Of a stretch of DNA of 64,000 bases, positions 1-10,448 are shown one piece after another. The stretch is from positions 1,437,501 through 1,501,500 of the forward strand of contig JAQMRL010000011.1 in the NCBI GenBank assembly GCA_035578175.1, in the 5' to 3' direction. The notes beneath the pieces are model-generated. The model had not been told where the DNA came from. It searched no databases and saw only the letters and a program-made list of their open reading frames with translations. This DNA comes from Catonia carolina. Taxonomy: Eukaryota; Arthropoda; Insecta; Hemiptera; Achilidae. Made by a program: the position numbers and the translations under genes. Positions within the stretch are counted from its first letter, which is position 1. Each line of letters starts with the position of its first letter.

Positions 1-439
1 TAATGGACTCATTACATCCCGAAGCTGGAAATTCAAAACTAATAAATATTTAACTCGTTCAATGGAATTTAATTTAATGGAATTTTCAGTGGAATTCCGA
101 CAAATCTGTTAACACCTCAAAATTGTATATTCATTTTCCGAGTATACTATTTCTGAAAAAAATTAAATAAATTCAAAAATTTTTGCTGTTTACATCAAAA
201 ATTATTGAAGAAATTAGTGACCTAGATCACAGCACAGAGCCAATTGACTTTCGTTAATCGTATCCTGCGTTGTCACGTTGAGGTCCCGCTGTGGATGAGT
301 CTAACAAAAATTCAACTGGAGTTCGGTGGAACAGAGTGCAACTTAGCGAAGGGGCAATCTTACACCCGACCTTGGGTGTTATTGGCTAGATCTCATCTAC
401 AGTCTTTAGTTCGTTGGGGTATAGTAGTACATCAGTACA
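1..439. other. AT-rich stretch, no gene seen
   Basis: No tRNA, repeat family of this window or recognisable protein is visible. A 105-codon open stretch from 244 runs on into the adjacent SINE-A copy, resembles nothing I know, and is most likely chance. Confidence 0.4.
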
Positions 440-787
440 CTCTAGAGGCTTTACTAAGTAAAACAAGGTGTGAGGAGGTTTACCATCCCATACTCACTGA
501 ATGGAAACGTATCCTTATCAGCACACTAGGCCCTCTGAAAAGCATCTACTTTTCATCCTGAAAATGACACCTTCGCCATAGAGTGTAGCTGTATAATGAT
601 GAAATTCATTACTCTCAGAGGAGATAACTCTGATTAGTATCTTTTACACCTCTACCTTTTCTGTTCTTAAGTGCTTCAGTCATACAATTGGACTACCATG
701 TGACAAGAAACAGAACTATTTTTGTAGTCCTGAAACTAGCAGATCGAGAGCAAATAATTTAAAACTCCACCTGCCTGATATGGGAAA
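440..787 (-). mobile_element. SINE-A copy, lacks tail
   Basis: Matches the family described at 49399-49783 from its CTCTAGAG motif to the head (ACTCCACCTGCC). The AAC-repeat tail is missing; the sequence 3' of CTCTAGAG is unrelated. Several small indels mark it as old. Confidence 0.8.
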
Positions 788-1510
788 ATAGTCTATATAT
801 TTCTTAACATTTTTTCTTAAATCCAGAAAAAATGGTTGCTTTTTCGTTGCGTTAATGTTTGTTAGTTATTGATAACTAAAATAAAATTGTCAAAAAATAA
901 AAAAAAAATTTATCACGTTAAAGATGAGACAGCTTCCGATCAGAAAAAAATTTAGGAAGGAGAGAGAGAAAGAGATGATTATGAAAAAGAATTATTTGTT
1001 ATCTTAATTTTCAGGTTAATTTAATTTGTTTAATAAGATGTTTTTATTATAAAAGATGAAGAATTAAATCTTTAACTTATAACAGTAAAAAAATAATACG
1101 GTAACAGCGAACAGTGCTACTGTACCGAGAAACCTTGACCTATGACAAAAGTGAACTCAATAAACAAACAGGACGAAAAAGTAGAGGGGGGCAACAGATT
1201 GAGCTAACTAAATAACACTCAATGATCCAGGCAACTTTTTTTTAAATAGATTTGGAACTTGTCCAACTTTACTAACCGGTCCATACCACAAGGAGTTGGC
1301 GCCGTGTCGGACGGCACTGCGTTTCAAATGTCCTCCTTCTTGTAGTGTTAAGAGTTGGTCTTGTACCGAGTACTACAGTATACGTATTTGGTTTAAAGTT
1401 TCATATTATACAGTGCTAAAATTTACTAAACAACTTAAAAATTATCTTAAAGACTATGTATCTTCTATTTTGTTTTTCAAAATCCGTTGTAGGCCCTACA
1501 TATTCTTTCT
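788..1510. other. No gene seen
   Basis: AT-rich DNA with A runs. A locally GC-richer patch around 1275-1375 stands out but has no recognisable coding or RNA signature. Confidence 0.4.
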
Positions 1511-1750
1511 GGCTGGTTTGAACCGCTAGAGGTTTTATTAAGTAAAATGAGAAGTGAGGTGGTTTACATTTGCCTTTCTCACTGATTTGAAAAGTATGCT
1601 TATCAGCATGCGGACCCACTGAAATTACATATTTTCCACCCTACAAATGACACCTTCCTTTTTTTCCCTCAGGGTTTGGCTGTGAAATGAAATTCATTGG
1701 TTTTAGAGGAGATAACTCTAGTTTCTTTTACACCTCTTCCCTATGTTCTT
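1511..1750 (-). mobile_element. SINE-A copy, head missing
   Basis: Keeps the tail-proximal part (GGCTGGTTTGAACC, TCAGCATGC, GAGGAGATAACTCT) and stops near 1750, before the head. Diverged. Confidence 0.75.
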
Positions 1751-1984
1751 AATTTCTAAGTAAACATTCACAGCAATTTTTAAAATTATTTATAGGCTGG
1801 ATGTGCTCAAGACGACACAGTAAAGATTACTTATTTCTTTATTTGTAATGTTTAGTGCAAAAATGCTGGAAGTTGAAAGTATGTTCTAGTAGTTATTTTA
1901 GCTATATTATTCGGAAGGCTCAGATCAAAATTTGACTCGAGACTGCGTTAATACTTCGTTCTAGTTTACAAAATTTAAAAAAAA

Positions 1985-2568
1985 TTAAAAATCTGGTATG
2001 AAACACTCACACGAATTTTTCTTGCCAATGTAAATAACGAAAAATTTAACTTATGTTCAATCATGAATAAACTATATAACATGAAAAAATAACCTAATTT
2101 TAATCATGAGTGAATGACTCCTGAATTGCCATTAAAATAGGCTCTGTCTAAAGAAATACTTGAAATAAACGTTGTAGGTTTCTTAATTTTCTCTCTTCCC
2201 CTCGTACACACACGCGCGCGCGCGCACTCAAACTCGCACGCACACACTCGCAATAATAACCGTAAACATGTTTTATAGATAGTTCAGGGACTTCAAAACG
2301 AGTATTTTCGGTGAAAACTCGATTTCGAAAAATCGACACGGTATTAATACTTTCCTTCCCGATACATTCACATAGGGCAATTTTTTTGTTTTACGTCTGA
2401 CAGTTCTACACTTACTGCTTGTAGACTGTGAGAAGGATGATAGATGAAGATGAACGATAAAAAATGCCAGACCTGACTAGGAGTCGAACCCGGGACCCCG
2501 ACGTAGAAGCCAGTTGCGCTAACCTCTACGCTAACGAGCCGGCCCTCATATAGGGCAAGAGAAAGTCA
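1985..2568 (+). repeat. Repeat B, internally deleted copy
   Basis: Starts with the family's left end (TCTGGTATGAAACACTCACA, degenerate CTTGCC motif) and closes with GGCAAGAGAAAGT. The middle is deleted relative to the copies at 49872 and 55570. It holds a CA/CG-rich stretch near 2208-2240 and the shared segment GAAAACTCGATTTCGAAAAA. A tRNA-derived SINE has jumped in at 2381, just short of the right end. Confidence 0.7.
2381..2545 (-). mobile_element. SINE-B, tRNA-derived, with 9-bp TSD
   Basis: Read on the minus strand it begins GGCCGGCTCGTTAGCGTAGAGG, has a Pol III box-B-like GGGTTCGACTCC and ends in the ACGTAAAAC-type tail with T/A runs. The flanks repeat ATAGGGCAA (2372-2380 and 2550-2558), a 9-bp target duplication that proves insertion into repeat B. 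It looks like a tRNA but the anticodon arm does not pair well, so it is not a functional tRNA gene. Confidence 0.8.
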
Positions 2569-2940
2569 AAAATTAGTAGATAATATACATCTAAAGCAGC
2601 AAAACTGGATGATTTTGGATATTTTAAAACGTTAAGTAGGTTTATTTAGTTTGAAACGGAAACACATAATTCAAATTTTTGTTACACTCTTGTACCCTGG
2701 AATTACCTTCAATCGTCCTTCAAATTTTTCCCATATTTTTGGTTGAAATCGGTTCAGCTGTTATTTCGTAATGAGGTAACAAAAAGACAGAACTTTTTTA
2801 TAGTTACAATTCTTCTTATCAGATTTAAACGGATATAAAACATAAATATCTGCTAAATGATATAATACATAATTTCATATTTTAAACAGACTGAAAAATC
2901 CTATGAACTCATCTAATAACTAAATGACGTATGATTAACA
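2569..2940. other. No gene seen; 5' flank of first tRNA gene
   Basis: AT-rich. The part around 2735-2790 (AAATCGGTTCAGCTGTTAT) resembles a phrase near 3872-3895, so it is probably repeat-derived. Confidence 0.4.
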
Positions 2941-3022
2941 GCAGTCGTGGCCGAGTGGTTAAGGCGTCTGACTAGAAATCAGATTCCCTCTGGGAGCGTA
3001 GGTTCGAGTCCTACCGACTGCG
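2941..3022 (+). tRNA. tRNA-Ser(AGA), copy 1
   Basis: An 82-nt serine tRNA gene, decoding UCU directly and UCC/UCA after A34 is deaminated to inosine, as is usual in eukaryotes. Visible parts are the acceptor stem GCAGTCG/CGACTGC with discriminator G, a D arm carrying box A (TGGCCGAGTGG), the anticodon stem TCTGA/TCAGA around AGA at 2974-2976, a long class II variable arm (TCCCTCTGGGAG) and a T arm with box B (GGTTCGAGTCC). There is no intron and CCA is not encoded. A run of seven T follows within ten bases and should stop Pol III. Its 5' flank lacks the AGATAACATCA motif shared by later copies. Confidence 0.98.
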
Positions 3023-3259
3023 ACAATATTTTTTTAATTATCTATTTTTCTTCAGCTATTTGAAATACTACGTAAGTTCAAATGTAAATCTCTGTCACTA
3101 ACTGATTGCATCAACTGAAATTCTTTTTCAAATTACAGTCGGCTACTTAGCTGAAATTTTGAACATTTGTTCCTTACTGAGCGATTTTTTTAAATCATTT
3201 GAATTTCGATCTTTTGAATCTAAGGCGGTAATAAAATAAAACTTAAAACCCCCCGACAA

Positions 3260-3451
3260 AAAACCGTTTAAAAAGTAAAAAAAAGTGTACTGATTCTTTA
3301 GGACAGACGTCATCGCGTCGGGGTACCGCTAAGTAATACAGCACAACTAAGTTCTATTCTGTTACTTAGCGGTCCCCCGTCGTGACGACGTCAATCGTAA
3401 AGGGCCAGTACGTATATATTATATATTTACTTTTTAAAGGTTTTTTAAATT
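3260..3451. mobile_element. Foldback MITE
   Basis: The core is an imperfect inverted repeat, 3306-3336 against 3362-3392 (27 of 31 positions pair, loop of 25). The outer sequences also pair (TTTAAAAAGTA near 3267, TACTTTTTAAA near 3428). The fold suggests a small non-autonomous DNA element; no target duplication is evident and the superfamily is unknown. Confidence 0.5.
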
Positions 3452-3504
3452 TATAATTTAATTTTTATTTTATACTTTTTAAACATAGGCCTACTAGTAG
3501 ACCT

Positions 3505-3805
3505 TTTTTACAGATTTTCATGAAAAACAGAAAACCACTAATTGCCGCTAAACAAAGCGTTGTACAAACAATTTTCCCGTAAACATTGTAGGTTTTTAAT
3601 GTTGTACAACTTTGAGTATATACAATTTTACCCTAAAATGCATATTTTAAGGTACCCAAGAATTTCAGCAGACAAGGCGCATACCCTATCTTGTAAAGCA
3701 TAAAACATGTAGTAAGTGAGGCATTTAAAAAAAATCGTATGAACCATTGTTGAGAAAATTGCATAAACTGAAAAATCGCTCGAATAAACAACTAATTCCG
3801 GTTAA
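3505..3805 (+). repeat. Repeat B, internal fragment
   Basis: Contains family phrases ATTGCCGCTAAAC, AAGCGTTGTACAA, AAAATGCATATT and AAGAATTTCAGC in the same order as the copy at 55570-56330. Both ends are missing. Confidence 0.6.
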
Positions 3806-4657
3806 TCGATTTTGATGAATTTAAGAACACTCTCGATTAAGTTACCTTTCAAACAAAAAAAAACTAAATCAAAATCGGTTCATCCGTTTGGCAGCTACGA
3901 TCCCACAGATAGATACACACATTAAACTTAACACCCCTTTTTCCGTCAGGGATTAAAAAAGAGGGTGGCTACCTTAATGAATACTTTTTTCTATATATTC
4001 CCGAAAAGTTAAGTTAAAAAATTTGGCATACGTATATTCTCTAACGATACCTAGAAAAATTAAATCGTGAGTGAAACCGAGGAATCAATAAACCTTTATT
4101 GCACCTCTCTATAAATAAAGAATGTGAATACTGTTTTCTTGAATTATGTACAACCCCTAGGTAACTGCAAGCTTAATAGAGCAATTACTTTACATTGATT
4201 AGGTAAACAGTTTGTCAGCCTTGTGGGTGTAATTTCCGAGTCAAACAGTAGAGCGGAAATTACCCGAATTAATTGGGGCTGTGGTCGATTCGCATGATTA
4301 GTTGAACATAATAATAAAGTACATATGCAATTAAACAGAAATAATTGTATTAAGCGATGTACTAGTATTAACCATATTAATATTACTAACGTAATTTCTT
4401 GCACAAAATAGCAAGAGAAAATTTATGTGTATTTCCTTTATGATAATAGCTGGTAAAATTTAAACCTAGATTAATTTATCCGAATTTAAGTCAATTTTGG
4501 ATATAGACGTAAGTTTAAATCTTACAAAAATATTTTGGTATGCTTACTAACTTACATCTTTTTTCAATTAAAAATACTAGTAAAATGCAGATTATGGATT
4601 AATGTAAGATGAAAAAGAATTAGTAGGGTAAAAGAACGAGTTATAATTTATGCAACA
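3806..4657. other. No gene seen between tRNA copies 1 and 2
   Basis: AT-rich filler. The open stretches here are compositional and resemble no protein I know. Confidence 0.4.
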
Positions 4658-4739
4658 GCAGTCGTGGCCGAGTGGTTAAGGCGTCTGACTAGAAATCAGA
4701 TTCCCTCTGGGAGCGTAGGTTCGAGTCCTACCGACTGCG
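4658..4739 (+). tRNA. tRNA-Ser(AGA), copy 2
   Basis: Identical over all 82 nt to copy 1; anticodon AGA at 4691-4693. The 3' flank GCATTTATTTTTAAATTC is shared with copies 3 and 6 and holds a T5 terminator. Its 5' flank (TATGCAACA) differs from the shared flank of copies 3-8, so it and copy 1 belong to an older or separately rearranged part of the array. Confidence 0.98.
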
Positions 4740-4954
4740 CATTTATTTTTAAATTCAATTTAACTAAGTTAGCGTCAAACTAATCAAATTTACTTTCGTT
4801 ATTTATTCAAAGTAAAAGAAAACCAAACCATATTTTTATGTTTAGACATTTTGAATTTACATGAATACGAATTATTCAAACAGAAATCAACGGACCATGA
4901 AACGATTGTGTGACTTAGCCCCCCTTGGAAGGGAAAATACCAGTTTCATTCCAG

Positions 4955-5072
4955 ACTAATAAGCCGCGGGCCTCTCATTCGATTCCCGGTCAGATCTGGT
5001 ATTTTTTTGATCGCTCGTTTTCATTTACCACCTTTCACTAGTCCTATTGTGCATAACAGTCCGAAGTAAAAA
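4955..5072 (+). mobile_element. SINE-B 3' fragment
   Basis: Has a box-B-like CATTCGATTCCCGG, then GGTCAGATCTGGTATTTTTTT and the pyrimidine-rich body and AGTCCGAAGTAAAA-like tail of SINE-B. The tRNA-like 5' part is mostly lost. Confidence 0.55.
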
Positions 5073-5257
5073 ACTCAAAAAAAATATCCCTAATCAGCTC
5101 CCTTGGGCCCAAATTACCCAGGATTTGGCACGTATATCGTAATATTTCTTAAACTGAGTTAAAATAATGTGTTACAATACAAAAACAGACCATTTTATCA
5201 AAATATAATTAAAATAAAAAACTATATTAGCGATATTATCACTAACAGATAACATCA

Positions 5258-5339
5258 GCAGTCGTGGCCGAGTGGTTAAGGCGTCTGACTCGAAATCAGA
5301 TTCCCGCTGGGAGCGTAGGTTCGAATCCTACCGACTGCG
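5258..5339 (+). tRNA. tRNA-Ser(CGA)
   Basis: Serine tRNA that decodes UCG; anticodon CGA at 5291-5293. It differs from the seven AGA genes at only three of 82 positions: wobble base 34 (A to C), the variable-arm loop (TCTG to GCTG between intact stem strands) and the T loop (GTTCGAGTCC to GTTCGAATCC). All stems and both internal promoter boxes remain intact, so it should be functional. It is preceded directly by AGATAACATCA and followed by GCATTTGTTTTTAAATTC, the same flanks as AGA neighbours, so it is embedded in the array rather than an independent locus. Confidence 0.97.
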
Positions 5340-5473
5340 CATTTGTTTTTAAATTCAGTTTTACTTATTAAATATCCACAAACTCAACGTTAAAAATATG
5401 TATAAAATTTCCAAAGTAATTAATGAAGCTTAACTGAAGTTGTATTATTTATAAAATAAAATAAACACAGTTG

Positions 5474-6006
5474 CAACAAATAATTTTTGAGATAAGAATA
5501 AATGTTACCACAATTATTATTTTTTTAATAGCATTTTCATTTCAGTGAAATTGTACAGAACTTTTTACCATTTGTTTCTTCTCAAGAGATGAAAACAAAA
5601 TAAAAAAGAAATAATATGAAAAAAATTTTGAAATCAGCAAATGTCATTATTTTATTTAACTAAGCCAATTTATTTTAAACTGTTTCACTTATTTTTTTTT
5701 TAAATTAATGTTTTTGATTGATTTCACTTATTATTGACTGCAACAAATAGAGATAAATATACGAGTATGTTACCACAATTATTATTATTTTTTTAATAGC
5801 ATTTTCATTTAAGTGAAATTGTAAAGAACGTTTTACCATTTGTTTCTTCTCAAGAGATGAAAACAAAATAAAAAAAATAACATGGAAAAAAAATTTGAAA
5901 TTAACAAATATCATTATTTTATTTAACTTAGCCAATTTATTTTAAATTGTTTCACTTATTTTTATTTAATTAATGTTTTTGACTGATTTCACTTAATATT
6001 GACTAA
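5474..6006. repeat. Tandem duplication, about 266-bp unit, two copies
   Basis: Unit 1 (5474-5740) and unit 2 (5741-6006) both start CAACAAAT and share CACAATTATTATT, AATAGCATTTTCATTT, CATTTGTTTCTTCTCAAGAG and GCCAATTTATTTTAAA in order, with scattered substitutions and small indels. They are non-coding and AT-rich. Confidence 0.85.
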
Positions 6007-6955
6007 AATGTATAAGTTTATTGTTATTTCTTCAATTTCGTTGATAATTTTCTGTTACAGATTTGTTGTTTTTCTTATATTTACATCATGATTTTTCATT
6101 ACAGTACATTTACACCACGTTTTTCCTTCTGCTCAATTTTCTGTAAATAATTTTTAAATACTTCAAATGTTGTGTTAACTAAACTTATTTTTGTTAAGTT
6201 TCTCTTTTTATATTGCATTTAAGTTTATATATAATCTTATATTTTGATTTATCTTTCGGTTTTTCATTCTATTTATATAATTTATTATGTTACAATTTAT
6301 TTTTATATACTAATTAATATAAATATTTATGTATATTTGTATTGTGATCGCAAATAACCTTGTAATTGATACGACCTTAAATACATGCATTTAAAAATAA
6401 TTCAAAAAAAATATTTAGCTTCCTCACTTTTCATATTTAATTCACACTGCATTACTTTTCTAGTTGCAAAAATCGTTATGGTTCAGTAGATAGATACAAT
6501 TACTACTTATATCAAAATTTTCACGTCATAATTATCGTGTAATTAACTTCTCTGAAGCAGGCCTGTTATAATATAATTATGTAGGCCTACTATGTTTCTA
6601 ATTTATTTTGTTTCCAAAAAAAAATTAATTTCTCTACAGCTCATACACCCTAAAATTATTATTTCAAATAAATTAACAGTCGTCAATATACCACATCTTT
6701 ATATCGTCTTTATTTTTTAAATTCACAGCCATTGTTATTTTAATTTAACCATTGGTTAATAAACCAAAAATGTTTTTTTACAATTTATATAAAACACAAT
6801 ATATTAGTAAAATTAATTAAGAGTTACAAGTAAATTTTATAAAACTGAAGTAGTAAACATTTCTGTTAACTTATATATAGGTCTATATATTATATATAGG
6901 AAATGTCTATGACTAAAAAATATATTAAAGATGCAATCAATGAGAGATAACATCA
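6007..6955. other. No gene seen; contains a SINE-C tail
   Basis: Very AT-rich. At about 6343-6400 the phrase TGATCGCAAATAACC ... GATACGACCTTAAATA matches the 3' end of SINE-C (compare 59321-59376). The rest has no visible feature. Confidence 0.4.
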
Positions 6956-7037
6956 GCAGTCGTGGCCGAGTGGTTAAGGCGTCTGACTAGAAATCAGATT
7001 CCCTCTGGGAGCGTAGGTTCGAGTCCTACCGACTGCG
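6956..7037 (+). tRNA. tRNA-Ser(AGA), copy 4 of the cluster
   Basis: Same 82-nt sequence as copy 1; anticodon at 6989-6991. It is preceded by the shared flank AGATAACATCA (6945-6955) and followed by GCATTTGTTTT, a short T4 terminator. It lies 1.6 kb downstream of the CGA gene in the same orientation. Confidence 0.98.
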
Positions 7038-7339
7038 CATTTGTTTTACCTGTATAATTTAATTACGTAATTACAAATGCTGAAATAATTTATAAATTCT
7101 CTATTTACATGTGTTTAAATTAAGTCAGCTATTAACAAAAATATTTTTTTATAAAAATCGCAGAGTAGGCAATTAAAATTATTTGTTTATTTACATTTAC
7201 TACAAGAAATTATAATATTATGTTTCTATTATTATTGTTCATTAAAGGTGTTACGATAGATACGCAAAATTTTAATTACATAAAGAAATTAATGATAAAA
7301 TTTAGGAATAGGTATCACATTTTGAATATTTAGGATGTG

Positions 7340-7790
7340 GTGTACCTTTGCTAATAAACAAGAAGCGAGGAGTAAACTAAATAAGTTTAGAAATATTTGC
7401 GAACAACACATAAAACACTGAAGCACAAGGTTGAAGTTTTATAAGACTGTGATGTTATGTATAAGTGAGGTTTGAGCACTTTCTATACGGTAAGGAGAAA
7501 ATTTGCACGGGGGGGGGGGGAGTTTCTGAGAACATTTAAGAGCTATACTTGGAAGTCTAGGCTAAGTACTTCGTGTGTACGGGATGAACTAGCCATTATT
7601 GGAATAGATGGAAGAATGACAATTCATAAGAGGAATACTGATATAGTCATTTGGAACAGATGGGGTGGACCATTTACCCCTTTAACCCAGGCATACAAAC
7701 CCATGGGTAAAAGGAGTAGTGGATGCCCGAGAAAGAGATAGTTACTGGAACAGGCAGATCTGCCTAATCCAAGAAGTGAAAAAAACAGAC
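7340..7790 (+). pseudogene. LINE reverse-transcriptase C-terminal remnant
   Basis: Broken frames from about 7420 spell FYKTVML, then EFLRTFKSYTWKSRLS, VRDELAI, IHKRN and PMGKRSSGCPRKR. This order is typical of the region after the RT domain in LINE ORF2 proteins (FYKT..LLYGSE, EM.FLR, R.EEI..EL, G.PRKRW). Frameshifts and a G12 run near 7509 show it is dead. It is the only copy of this subfamily seen here. Confidence 0.6.
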
Positions 7791-7993
7791 TAACTTTTTT
7801 CACCTAAGTGGCTTTCACTTGGTGTAACACGCTTTCAACTCCCTGTGTTACCATTGTTTGCTATTATTTTTATGCTATTTTTTGCTATTATTACTGTGTT
7901 AGCTGAGGGTTCGGGAATCAATTCCTGGTAAATATCTGCACAAATTCTGAACCATTGTTTCATAACGTACCACAACTCCAACGTCAACATTAA

Positions 7994-8561
7994 CTCTTTC
8001 AGTACCGAAACAATATTTAAAAGTTTGATCTAAAGCGCCCTTTAATTTAATTAAGGGTGTGCATAAAGTGCCAGCCCTTATTTCGAAAACTTGCAGGCGC
8101 AAGCCTACCATTGCCGACCAAAATTTCAACGTTACAGAAAAATAAAAATGTCCCGTTAAAAATTAGTTTTTATGTGTTCGTAAAAAAAAGAAATCGTTCT
8201 AACACTAAAATATTCAAAATAGCTTTTAGTTTATTTAAAGTCGCATCAACAGCTTGATCATTAGCAACTGCTGTGGGTTTTGATACCTTAACGGTGGTTT
8301 TAATGTGTTAAATTTTCCAGACCCTAGCCGGTAATCGAACCCGGGACCTTTGTTTTGTAGGCTAGCGCGCTAGTCACTACGCCACGAAGGCGGTTTTAAA
8401 ATACATTTTCCATTAATTTTTGTTTAAAAAAATATTTTGCTAACGTTCGGTTGTACGGACGTTGGTACTTCATGCATAACTTACGGACGTCCGGTAACCT
8501 GATGTTATAACTACGTAAATAATATAGACGTCCTGTTTTCCAGACGTTGGTACTGAAAGGA
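7994..8561. mobile_element. piggyBac-like MITE with TTAA flanks
   Basis: Flanked on both sides by TTAA (7990-7993, 8562-8565). The ends are inverted repeats: left CTCTTTCAGTACC, right (reverse complement) TCCTTTCAGTACC. TTAA duplication plus a terminal repeat of this kind is the piggyBac signature. There is no transposase, so it is non-autonomous. It carries the SINE-C copy at 8225-8395 and repeated GGACGT phrases in its right half. Confidence 0.65.
8225..8395 (-). mobile_element. SINE-C, tRNA-derived
   Basis: Minus-strand reading gives a head like CGCCTTCGTGGCGTAGTGAC, then GCGCGCTAGCC, a box-B-like GGGTTCGATTACC, the CAGGGTCTGG-type junction and a tail ending near AGTCGCTAATGACC-type sequence. 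It is the same family as 17673-17848 and 52630-52793. It sits inside the piggyBac-like MITE, so it is younger than it. Confidence 0.7.
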
Positions 8562-8565
8562 TTAA

Positions 8566-8930
8566 TGCCATTCGTGTTCATGCCTCTTTTGTTGTACAGT
8601 AGTGAAACGTGTGTCCTAAGGAAATCTGAGGGTAGGAAGTTGGAAGCAGCTAAGATGCATTTTTTGAGATCGGGGGAGGAGCAGCACTTAGGGATCGCGT
8701 CAAGAGTGAGAAAACCCGGCATGATATGGGTAGAACGGAATCTGTGAGGCAGAGGATAGAAAGAACGATACAGGGAGAAGTGGTTACAACTTGTAGGCTA
8801 CGCCGCATGGCAGAGGATCGGTATCCGCCTTACAATACCGTCCGCAAGGAGTACGATCGTTCGGTAAACCACGAAGAAGATGGATAGAAGCTGGAGCAGG
8901 CGATGTGCCTAATCCGTAAATGAAGCAGAA
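8566..8930 (+). pseudogene. LINE RT C-terminal remnant
   Basis: Frames spell MPLLLYSSETCVLRK, GRKLEAAKMHFLR, then in another frame ESVRQRIERTIQ, RRMAEDRYPP and a closing KKMDRSWSRR-type tail. This is the familiar LINE order after the RT domain (LLYGSETW..., LEAAEM.FLR, RVRSEEIR, RPRKRW). At least two frameshifts and stops are present. Confidence 0.6.
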
Positions 8931-9172
8931 GAAGTGTTCATGCGAACTAAAATATACAAATTTTAGTTTAGTTTTCATTTTTTTTAAATATTTTTTTCGT
9001 AATACTTGTTTGTAATAACAAAAGATAACTTGTTAGACTTTTTGCTCGTTTACCATTCAAATTGACTTACATCAGTTAAAATGAAACCAAGTTTATTTTC
9101 TTGTAATTGCTTTAATATTTTTACGACCAGGTCTGTCAATTTTGTCTGTAAAACTAAATCTAAAAACAATAG

Positions 9173-9254
9173 CGCAGTCGGTAGGACTCGAACCTACGCT
9201 CCCAGAGGGAATCTGATTTCTAGTCAGACGCCTTAACCACTCGGCCACGACTGC
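9173..9254 (-). tRNA. tRNA-Ser(AGA), inverted copy
   Basis: Reverse complement of the 82-nt AGA gene, with no substitutions. Upstream on its strand lies AGATAACATCA (9255-9265), and similarity to the flank of the gene at 10873 continues for about 70 bp (ATATTATCAATGGTAGATAA in both). Downstream on its strand is a T5 terminator. Copies at 9173 and 10873 form a divergent inverted pair 1.6 kb apart. Confidence 0.98.
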
Positions 9255-9265
9255 TGATGTTATCT

Positions 9266-10002
9266 ACCATTGATAATATTTTTTATAAATGAATTTTATT
9301 TACAATAATACATCTTCTAAATATTTTTTGTACAGTACACTCGGTTTAACGAAAATGTCGTTCCTTAAAAATTATTAATTCATAAATAATTGGCTCAATT
9401 GTATGGTAGGTAGGTGTATTTTTTTATAATTTTGCAGCGTACGAAAACTAGTTTTGGACTAAAAATCAAATAAAAAAATAAAAAAGTTACACCAACTGAT
9501 AACACACCAAGATGAGAAAAATTAAGAGAATTTTAATAAAAACATACCGACTTTTAAAAAACTAAAAAATCAAAATAAACCAAAATTTTTATAAAATTTC
9601 TACCTAAATATTTTTATCAATACTCGTTTGAAAGTCGTGTGTTTGACAATGTGCTGTATCAAATTGATAACAATATCCGAATTAATAGAAAACATTTTTG
9701 CTTGGTATTGTCACTAACTTCAAAATTAGTACATTGATAAGAATGTCAAACATTTTTTAACAAGTAATTTGAAAATTCTTAATTGCTTTCTATTGCTTTC
9801 TATTAAATTTTTATTTTCCTTGTATTTTGAAGTTGGTTGTTTTATTGAGCAGTTTTAAAAGTAATAATTCTTAAATTGATCTATTTTGAATTACTTTATT
9901 CAATTTTCACTGGTTTTTCCTTATTACATTTTATTACACCAATATTTTTTCATGTTACAAATTTTAAAATAGGCCAAACCATACTGTAGATTATTACCCT
10001 AT
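9266..10002. other. No gene seen
   Basis: AT-rich filler between an inverted tRNA gene and a SINE-A copy. The first 60 bases belong to the duplicated tRNA 5' flank. Confidence 0.4.
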
Positions 10003-10390
10003 TGTTGATTAGGTCATCAGCCGAAAGGCTGGTTTGAACCTGTAGTGGTTTACAAAGTAAAACGAGGAGTCAAGTAGTTTACAATGACCTTCCTCACTGA
10101 GTGGAAAAGTATGCTTATCGCCATGCCAGGCCCTCTGAAAAGCACATATTTTTCACTCTGCAAATGACACCTTCACTTCATTCACCACAGGGTCTGGGTG
10201 TGTAATGAAATTTATTACTTTCAGAGGAGATAACTCTGATTAGTGTCTTTTACGCTTCTGCTTCTTCTGTTCTTAAATGATTCAGTCATTTAATTGTCTG
10301 ACCATTTGAGAAACAGAAATATTTATTTTAGCCCTGCAACTAACAGATTGAGTGTAAATAATTTGACACTCCACCTGTCGGTTATGGGCA
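10003..10390 (-). mobile_element. SINE-A, near full length
   Basis: Complete from the tail (TTGTTGATTAGGTCATCAGC on the plus strand) to the head (GGTTATGGGCA). Family description at 49399-49783. No convincing long target duplication; a 4-bp CTAT on each side may be chance. Confidence 0.85.
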
Positions 10391-10448
10391 CTATTAACCT
10401 ATTAATAATCTAATTATGCAATTACCCTTTTAATCCATAATGTCTTCG

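Noticed and set aside
244..561. 105-codon open stretch
   Set aside because: Runs into a SINE-A copy, has no recognisable domain, and composition looks random.
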